A stretch of DNA of 10,933 bases, taken from contig CAKUMG010000108.1 in the NCBI GenBank assembly GCA_934667465.1, forward strand, positions 1 to 10,933. The letters are read 5' to 3'. Each line of letters starts with the position of its first letter. Within the stretch, counting starts at the first letter, position 1. Source of the stretch: an uncultured Actinoplanes sp. (lineage in GTDB: Bacteria > Actinomycetota > Actinomycetes > Mycobacteriales > Micromonosporaceae). This document shows positions 6,277 to 10,933 of the stretch, piece after piece. Position numbers and translations under genes: made by a program. A model generated the notes under the pieces. The model was not told where the DNA came from, did not search any database, and saw nothing but the letters and a program-made list of their open reading frames with translations.

Positions 6277-6310
6277 CGGATTGCCGTTATTAGCAATCCG
6301 ATAATTATCG
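6277..6310. repeat. Stacked inverted repeats in an AT-rich island
   Basis: CGGATTGC (6277-6284) and GCAATCCG (6293-6300) form a perfect 8-bp inverted repeat around an 8-nt AT-rich loop. It shares its last two bases with CGATAATTATCG (6299-6310), a perfect 12-bp palindrome. The surrounding 6190-6330 is markedly more AT-rich than the rest of the window. It could be an operator pair, a terminator for the minus-strand TPR gene, or a mobile-element boundary. No T tract follows on either strand. Confidence 0.5.
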
Positions 6311-6336
6311 CCGCAGAAGTTGGTGGAGACGCCGTG

Positions 6337-6400
6337 GGACGTCCTTGCGGAAATCTCAGGAGGATCGTTCTGACAGAACCGGGCAGCGGCACGGCGACCG
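6337..6400. repeat. Dispersed repeat, copy 1 (after the TPR gene)
   Basis: This copy shares with 8808-8870 an order of matching blocks: GGAC, CGGAAA, the identical 15-mer ATCGTTCTGACAGAA (6364-6378) and GCGGCACGGCG (6386-6396), with small indels between. The core contains the inverted repeat GTTCTG-A-CAGAAC. It begins 10 nt beyond the stop codon of the minus-strand TPR gene. It may be an end of an insertion sequence or miniature element, or a 3'-UTR element. Confidence 0.7.
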
Positions 6401-6409
6401 CGTGACTAG

Positions 6410-7740
6410 TTAGAACGGCGGCGAGTCGGTGGTCGTACCCGTCCATGACTGCGCCGCCGGGCGGGGCTCGTGCTGCTGCAGGACTGACACCGCGTCCTCG
6501 ATCCTTCCGAGTTCGATGAGGTGCGCCGCCAAGGTGCTCATGGTCCCGTGCTTTTCGAGGACGGCGGTGGCCTCCTCGGCGCGTCCAGCGTCGGTCAGGA
6601 GTTCGGCGACGGCTTCGGCGGCATACCAGGTGTCACTCTCGGGATGCGCTTCGACGAGTGCGATGGCTTCTTCGCGGCGCCCGCAGGCGACCAGCAGGGG
6701 CAGCCGCATGCGGAAGAACTCCCACTGCTCCTCCGCCAGCGCGTCGAGGTAGGCCAGACCGTCCCCGGCGCGCCCCTGGGCGGCGTAAAGCTCGCAAATC
6801 AGGTCGATGAGCCAGTCGTCCGCGCCGTTCGAGTCTGCCAGTGATCGCAGTACTTCCAGCGCCTCGTCACCTCGACCCTGACGCGCCAGCAGCTCCGCGA
6901 GGCGCACCGCCGCGCCGCTACTCGAGTCCGGCACACGCTGCTGGTACACGGCGATCGCGCCGGCCACGTCGCCGCGCTCCTCCAGCAGTTCCGCGAGACG
7001 CTGCGCGGCGTGCCCGTGATACTCGGAGGCCGCGTACTCCCGGAGTTCCTCGATCCGGTCATGCCGGGCCAGGAGGTCGGCAAGCTGGTCACGGTTGTTG
7101 ATCGAGGTCGTGCTTCGGGTGTGCAGCAGTGCGATCGCCTCGTCGACGCGTCCCTGCCGTTCATGGATCTCGGCCAGCAGAGCGACCGCGAACGGATCCG
7201 GCGCACGCACCTGCACGACGGATCACCGCAGCGCCGTGCGGCCGCCTCGACACGGGCGGTCAGCAGCGCGGCAGCGTCGTCGTCGCGACCTGCGCGCGCG
7301 GAGACGGCAACTAGCGCAGTGGCGAGGAACCAATCGTCGACGTACGGCTCCAGCACGGCGAACGCCTCGTCGCCGCAGCCGTTCCGGGCGAGCAGACGCG
7401 CGTAGCGGTTCAGCGCCAGCCGGTTCCCGCGTTCCACATGGGAACGGGCCACCGCGATCGCTTCGTCGAGCAGCCCCCACCCCTCGAGCAGGTCCGTCAG
7501 CGTTTCGGCAGCCGTCCACCAGCCTGTCGCGACGTACGGGGCCAGCACCGCCAGCGCCTCTGCCTGCCGTCCCTGCCCCGCAAGCAGCCGCGCCCATTCC
7601 CGCGCACAGAACCACTCGTCGCGGCCGGCCTGCGACTGCACCTCTTCGGTGTGCCCGAGTTCGATGAGCCGGGAGACCAGGGCCGGGGGAATGCACCCGG
7701 TCAACGTTCGGGCGCGCTCGTCGAGATCGTCGGCGTTCAC
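6410..7740 (-). pseudogene. TPR-type tetratricopeptide protein, disrupted by a one-base frameshift
   Basis: The coding signal changes frame once. The 5' part (7740 to about 7215) encodes repeats such as GRQAEALAVLAPYV and CGDEAFAVLEPYVDDW. The 3' part, in the -1 frame, continues the same protein with ERQGRVDEAIALLHTRS, GDEALEVLRSLAD, GRREEAIALVEAHP and GRAEEATAVLEKHG to TAA 6410. A TGA at 7223-7225 blocks the second frame further upstream, so the switch lies between about 7198 and 7222. Adding one base would restore about 443 residues of roughly 35-residue helical repeats, a protein-interaction scaffold probably cytoplasmic. I chose GTG 7740 (AGGG 9 nt upstream) over GTG 7821. GTG 7216 could allow reinitiation of a 268-residue C-terminal half. 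It may be a real mutation or a sequencing error. Confidence 0.75.
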
Positions 7741-8013
7741 GCAAAGAGACCCTAGCCCTGCAGCACCGAGGCGAGCCGCGCAGCGTTCGCACCCCGGCGC
7801 GGGGAGGACGGGCGGCCGCACGTGCCGGCCGGGGACGACGGGCGGGGCCCGGAGTTCTTCGACGTCTGGCCGCAGGGCGGCCCGGAACCCGTCCCGACGG
7901 TCCTCGGCCCGCGGGACGCAGCGTACGCCGGTGAGCTCGGCGGCTATCTGGATCTGGTACGCGTGCCGTACGAGCCGGGCCCGGCACCCGTCCTGCGACG
8001 GGACCGGCCCGGG
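7741..8013 (-). other. Gap between TPR and dehydrogenase genes with coding-like open frames on both strands
   Basis: On the minus strand the TPR frame stays open back to the TGA of the dehydrogenase. It reads protein-like, with AYQIQIAAELTGVR, DGFRAALRPDVEELR and CERC, but has no start codon until GTG 7821. The antiparallel plus frame is also open in codon register and reads PEFFDVWPQGG and GELGGYLDLVRVPYEPG from GTG 7822, with a GGGGAGGA 13 nt upstream. It runs on antisense through the dehydrogenase. Neither is a complete gene; a 5'-truncated minus-strand remnant is my preferred reading. Confidence 0.3.
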
Positions 8014-8694
8014 TCACCAGCCGACGGGGCCGTTCCGGTCCAGGAAGCGGCCGCTCGGCCCGGTGGTGTCCAGGGCGGCGGTAACGACGGCGTCGGTGCC
8101 TTCCTCGACGGTGTGACCGGAGCCGGCGGTGAAGTCGGTGGCGGTCAGGCCCGGGTCGATGGCCGTGACAAGGATGTCGGGCAGGTTCTTGGCGTACTGG
8201 ACGGTCAGCATGTTCAGTGCCGCCTTCGACGCGGGGTAGGGCAGGTGGGCGATGCCGCGGTACACCTCGTCGGTGGTCTGCAGGGTCAGGGAACCCATCC
8301 CGGACGACACCATGATCAGGCGCGGATCGGTGCCCCGGCGCAGCAGGGGCAGGAAGGCCTGGGTGACGCGCACGGGGCCCAGGACGTTGACCGCGAAGAC
8401 GCCGGTGAAGTCGTCCGGGCCGACCTGCTCCGCGGGGGCCCAGGTGCCGGGCAGGCCCGCGTTGTTGATGAGGACGTCGAGGCTGCCGTACGCGTCGCCG
8501 ACCGCACGGACGGCGGCGGCGGCGACCGAGGCGTCGTCGGTCACGTCGAGCGGGACCGCGTGGATGCCGGGCCCGGCCGGGGCGGTGGCCGGGTCGCGGA
8601 CCCCGGCCAGGACGGTGAGCCCGTGCCCGGCCAGGCGGCGGGCGGTGTGGGCGCCGATGCCGCGGGAGGCCCCGGTGATCAGAACAGTGGTCAT
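8014..8694 (-). CDS. Short-chain dehydrogenase/reductase (classical SDR)
   Basis: This 226-residue single-domain enzyme has every classical SDR motif: TGASRGIG (7-14) for NAD(P) binding, Asp50-Val in LDVTD, NNAG (77-80), Asn103, catalytic Ser in VSSG (130-131), and YPASK with Tyr153 and Lys157. Arg33 after the second strand favours NADP(H). The C-terminal GRFLDRNGPVGW resembles carbonyl-reductase/sniffer-like SDRs. It probably reduces a carbonyl compound; the substrate is unknown. I chose ATG 8694 because the Rossmann strand begins directly after it, although the frame is open upstream to 8862. No ribosome site is visible; instead a GC-rich hairpin abuts the start. It is on the same strand as the ABC operon but separated by 180 nt containing a dispersed repeat, so it probably has its own promoter. 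Confidence 0.9.
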   Translation of the reverse strand: MTTVLITGASRGIGAHTARRLAGHGLTVLAGVRDPATAPAGPGIHAVPLDVTDDASVAAAAVRAVGDAYGSLDVLINNAGLPGTWAPAEQVGPDDFTGVFAVNVLGPVRVTQAFLPLLRRGTDPRLIMVSSGMGSLTLQTTDEVYRGIAHLPYPASKAALNMLTVQYAKNLPDILVTAIDPGLTATDFTAGSGHTVEEGTDAVVTAALDTTGPSGRFLDRNGPVGW

Positions 8695-8716
8695 GGGCCC
8701 GGTCTGACCGGGGCCC
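8695..8716 (-). promoter_or_regulatory. GC-rich hairpin abutting the SDR start codon
   Basis: GGGCCCGGT pairs with ACCGGGGCCC around a CTG loop (9 bp, one bulged G). It occupies the bases directly before ATG 8694, where a ribosome site would be. It may limit translation, act as an operator, or terminate transcription from the upstream ABC operon. The structure is visible; the role is inferred. Confidence 0.4.
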
Positions 8717-8807
8717 TGTCCGGCCGGATCACGCGGGTTCCAGTCGCGGCATCGTGACCGCGGGCGCGCGGCCAGGATGTGGCCGTACCAGCCGATCGCT
8801 GCGGAGA

Positions 8808-8870
8808 GGACTTCCGGAAACCGCGAGAGAATCGTTCTGACAGAAGCCGGCCTTCGCGGCACGGCGGCGG
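8808..8870. repeat. Dispersed repeat, copy 2 (after the second permease gene)
   Basis: It matches 6337-6400 in the same orientation: GGAC, CCGGAAA, the identical core ATCGTTCTGACAGAA (8831-8845) and GCGGCACGGCG (8856-8866). It starts 4 nt past the stop of the minus-strand permease gene. On the minus strand CCGCGA and TCGCGG near its ends can pair. Both copies follow stop codons, which suits a 3' element, but an insertion-sequence end is equally possible. Confidence 0.7.
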
Positions 8871-8874
8871 TCGT

Positions 8875-9459
8875 TCACGCATCGCGGCGCGCGAAGGTGA
8901 CCGCGGCGGGGACCAGGAGGGCGGCCGTCCAGGCCAGGGCGGGTTGCCAGGCGCCGACGGTGTCCGGCAGCCAGCCGTCGGTGGCCGGGAGACGGGCGCG
9001 CAGGATCGGACCGGCGAGCAGGTGGCAAGACAGCAGGATCGCGATGGTTCCGGCCGGGTGGCGGATCAGCATGCCTGCCGTGGCGGCCAGGGCGGCGGTC
9101 ACCATGAGGTCGCCGGTGATGTCGGGCCGGTCGGCGAGCAGGGCGGCGAGGGCAGCGAGCGGGGCGGCGGTCACGGTGACAGCGGTCAGTTTGGCGGCCA
9201 GCAGGGCCGGGCGGCGGGGAACGGCCAGGACGGCCGCCCGGATCTGACCGCCGCCCTGGTATTCGTGGGTGACGGCGAGGGCGCCGAAGACGAGCAGGCC
9301 GGCCTGGGCATGGACCGGCTCGCCCAGCAGCGCAACCACGGCCAGGGTCAGCGCGGCGGTCAGCCACAGTGCGGGAAGTGTCAGCAGCTTGAGCATTTCC
9401 GCGTGCACGGCAGCACGGGCGAGGAACAGCGCCGGGCGGGCCGGCACGGCGCGGGTCAT
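8875..9459 (-). CDS. ABC-2-type transporter permease, short paralogue
   Basis: This is a 194-residue membrane protein with about six hydrophobic segments (near 30-46, 52-64, 86-109, 116-132, 137-150 and 171-190). VTHEYQGGG (63-71) corresponds to SSEYTASG in the preceding permease, the conserved Glu-Tyr motif after the second helix of ABC-2 exporters. Both proteins end in the same F-x-RRDA sequence after a matching final helix, so they are paralogues; this one is 54 residues shorter. Its ATG overlaps the preceding stop codon (ATGA, 9456-9459), indicating translational coupling. It probably forms a heterodimeric pore with the other permease, powered by the ATPase. The exported substrate is unknown; peptide or antibiotic self-protection is common for such systems. 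Confidence 0.8.
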   Translation of the reverse strand: MTRAVPARPALFLARAAVHAEMLKLLTLPALWLTAALTLAVVALLGEPVHAQAGLLVFGALAVTHEYQGGGQIRAAVLAVPRRPALLAAKLTAVTVTAAPLAALAALLADRPDITGDLMVTAALAATAGMLIRHPAGTIAILLSCHLLAGPILRARLPATDGWLPDTVGAWQPALAWTAALLVPAAVTFARRDA

Positions 9460-10202
9460 GCGTCGCGCCGGACGAAGATCGCGGCCGCGCCGGTCAGGAG
9501 CACCGCCACCCAGGCGGCCATGGTCAGGCCGGCGGTGACCGGGCCGATGTCGACCGGGGCGTCGATGCCGCGCAGGAACATGTGCGCGCCGACGATGTCC
9601 GGCAGGTAGGCCGCGGCCGGGATGATCTTGGTGAGCAGGTAGGAGACCGACACGACGGTGCTGTTCACGATCAGCAGGATCAGCGGGATGATGCCGCGGC
9701 GGGTCACGATCGTGAGCGCGAAGGCGAGCAACGCCGACAGCACCCAGAACAGCAGCGCCCCGGTGAGGCGGCCCGGGGACGGCAACGGCAGCGCATCGCC
9801 GTGCACGAGCCTCGACACGAGCACTGTCGCCAGCGTGGTGAGCATGCCCTGCGCGGTGACGATCAGCACGAGCACGGCCGCCTTCGCCGTCAGCAGCCGG
9901 ACCCGGCCGGGGGTCGCGGTCAGGGTCGCGGTCAGCTGCCGGGCTCCGGGCTCGTCGGTGCCGGAGGCGGTGTACTCGCTGCTCATCACGACGACGCCCA
10001 GGATCATCGCCCCGATCAGGCCGATGCCGAGGTTCTGCAGGAGCAGGTCCGTAGGGTCGGAGCCGCCGGCGGTCAGCTCGGCCCGGACGGTGCCGGCATT
10101 GAGCAGCAGGAGCAGCGGCGCCGCGAGCAGGCCGGAGACCAGCCCGACCCAGGCGGACGGCAGGCTCAGGAGTTTGCGCAGCTCGGCGCGGACGCCGGTC
10201 AC
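9456..10202 (-). CDS. ABC-2-type transporter permease
   Basis: This 248-residue protein has six predicted membrane helices (about 18-36, 57-75, 105-129, 145-166, 171-190 and 222-243). The amphipathic N-terminus (RAELRKLLSLPSAW) and MSSEYTASGT (73-82) after helix 2 are typical of BcrB/NatB-like ABC-2 exporters. The start is GTG 10202, overlapping the ATPase stop by 4 nt (GTGA). The next permease starts in its own stop codon. The three-gene set is thus one coupled operon in the order ATPase, permease, permease. The substrate is not predictable from sequence. Confidence 0.88.
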   Translation of the reverse strand: MTGVRAELRKLLSLPSAWVGLVSGLLAAPLLLLLNAGTVRAELTAGGSDPTDLLLQNLGIGLIGAMILGVVVMSSEYTASGTDEPGARQLTATLTATPGRVRLLTAKAAVLVLIVTAQGMLTTLATVLVSRLVHGDALPLPSPGRLTGALLFWVLSALLAFALTIVTRRGIIPLILLIVNSTVVSVSYLLTKIIPAAAYLPDIVGAHMFLRGIDAPVDIGPVTAGLTMAAWVAVLLTGAAAIFVRRDA

Positions 10203-10900
10203 CGGGTCGCCCCGGTGAGGGTCAGGAAGGCGTCCTCCAGGGTGCGGTGCCCGCCGGTGACCGCGGCGAGGGTGCCGTCGGCGACCACCCGGCCACCGTC
10301 GATGATCACCACGTCGTCGACGGTCTCGGCCAGCTCGCCCATCAGGTGGCTCGAGAGCAGCACGGTGTGCCCGCGGGCCGCGCGGGCGCGCAGGAACTCG
10401 CGCATCCAGCGGATCCCGGCCGGGTCGAGGCCGTTGACGGGCTCGTCCAGGATCAGCACAGGCGGGTCGCCGAGCAGGGCCGCCGCCAGCGCGAGCCGGC
10501 GGCTCATGCCGAGCGAGAAGCGGCCCGCCCGCTTGCGGGCCTGCCCGGCGAGGCCCACCTGGTCGAGGACCTCGGCGACGCGCGCGCGGGCGATGCCGTT
10601 GCTGGCGGCGAGCCAGTGCAGGTGGCCCCGGGCGGTGCGGGAACGGTGGGCGCCGCTGCCGTCGAGCAGCGCGCCGACGCGGGTCAGCGGCCGCGGCAGG
10701 GCGGCATACGCCACGCCGTCTATCAGGGCGGTGCCGCCGTGCGGGCGGTCCAGGCCGAGCAGGATGCGCAGGGTGGAGGTCTTGCCGGCGCCGTTGGGGC
10801 CGAGGAACCCGGTGACCCGGCCGGCTCGGGCGGTGAAGCTCACGCCGTGCAGGATGCGGGTGCGGCCCTTGGCCTTGGTCACGTGGTCGATGCTGATCAC
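10199..10900 (-). CDS. ABC transporter ATP-binding protein (BcrA/CcmA-type exporter ATPase)
   Basis: Counting from GTG 10900, this 233-residue ATPase shows Walker A GPNGAGKT (34-41), a signature region FSLGMSRRL (128-136), Walker B VLILDEP (148-154), the D-loop NGLDP (156-160) and the H-switch His185 in LLSSH. The Q-loop position (GALLDGSGAH, about 76-85) has no Gln, as in some drug/bacteriocin exporter ATPases, and the signature is SLGM rather than SGGQ. It energises the two downstream permeases, with which it overlaps by GTGA. The start is uncertain: GTG 10900 and GTG 10903 are adjacent, neither has a strong ribosome site, and the frame stays open to the window edge at 10933. Confidence 0.9.
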   Translation of the reverse strand: MISIDHVTKAKGRTRILHGVSFTARAGRVTGFLGPNGAGKTSTLRILLGLDRPHGGTALIDGVAYAALPRPLTRVGALLDGSGAHRSRTARGHLHWLAASNGIARARVAEVLDQVGLAGQARKRAGRFSLGMSRRLALAAALLGDPPVLILDEPVNGLDPAGIRWMREFLRARAARGHTVLLSSHLMGELAETVDDVVIIDGGRVVADGTLAAVTGGHRTLEDAFLTLTGATR

Positions 10901-10933
10901 CACCGCAGTCAACCGGTTCCGGGCGGCGTACAC

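Noticed and set aside
7195..7226. Programmed ribosomal frameshift in the TPR gene
   Set aside because: No slippery heptamer, A/T homopolymer or nearby stem-loop pseudoknot is evident; the unshifted frame runs about 140 nonsense codons. A deletion or sequencing error is simpler.
6337..8870. Composite transposon bounded by the two dispersed repeats
   Set aside because: The repeats are direct and diverged, no transposase lies between or beside them, and copy 2 separates an SDR gene from an unrelated ABC operon.

Overview
The window is very GC-rich DNA with strong G/C bias at third codon positions, frequent GTG starts and abundant long antisense open frames. Together with the gene families this points to an actinobacterium, most likely a Micromonosporaceae or Streptomyces-like chromosome; genus is inference. 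It looks like an accessory stretch of small, separately transcribed genes with several signs of rearrangement. I do not see a complete recognisable defence, secretion or biosynthetic system.

Left part (1-2556): the 5' end of an Old Yellow Enzyme-type flavin oxidoreductase (minus strand) is divergent from a MarR-family regulator. Their intergenic region holds a perfect 14-bp palindrome and a diverged second copy 80 bp away, each near the predicted transcription start of one gene. The regulator is followed by a nucleotidyltransferase-fold protein, which ends in a large hairpin and converges on an alpha/beta hydrolase. The hydrolase lies downstream of a SAM-dependent methyltransferase on the same strand.

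Middle part (2557-6409): upstream of the methyltransferase lies only the C-terminal third of an MFS transporter, butted against what may be the 3' end of a plus-strand gene. Then comes an uncharacterised 553-residue helical-repeat protein with a Cys-rich C-terminal domain. It converges on a phage-type endonuclease VII (HNH/zinc) gene preceded by an AT-rich island containing stacked palindromes.

Right part (6337-10933), all minus strand: a TPR-type protein broken by a one-base frameshift, a short-chain dehydrogenase, and a tightly overlapping ABC-exporter operon (ATPase, permease, paralogous shorter permease). A diverged ~60-bp repeat lies directly after the stop codon of both the TPR gene and the last permease gene.

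The best leads are the MarR operator layout, the dispersed repeat, the TPR frameshift, the transporter deletion scar, the endonuclease VII island and the uncharacterised 553-residue protein.
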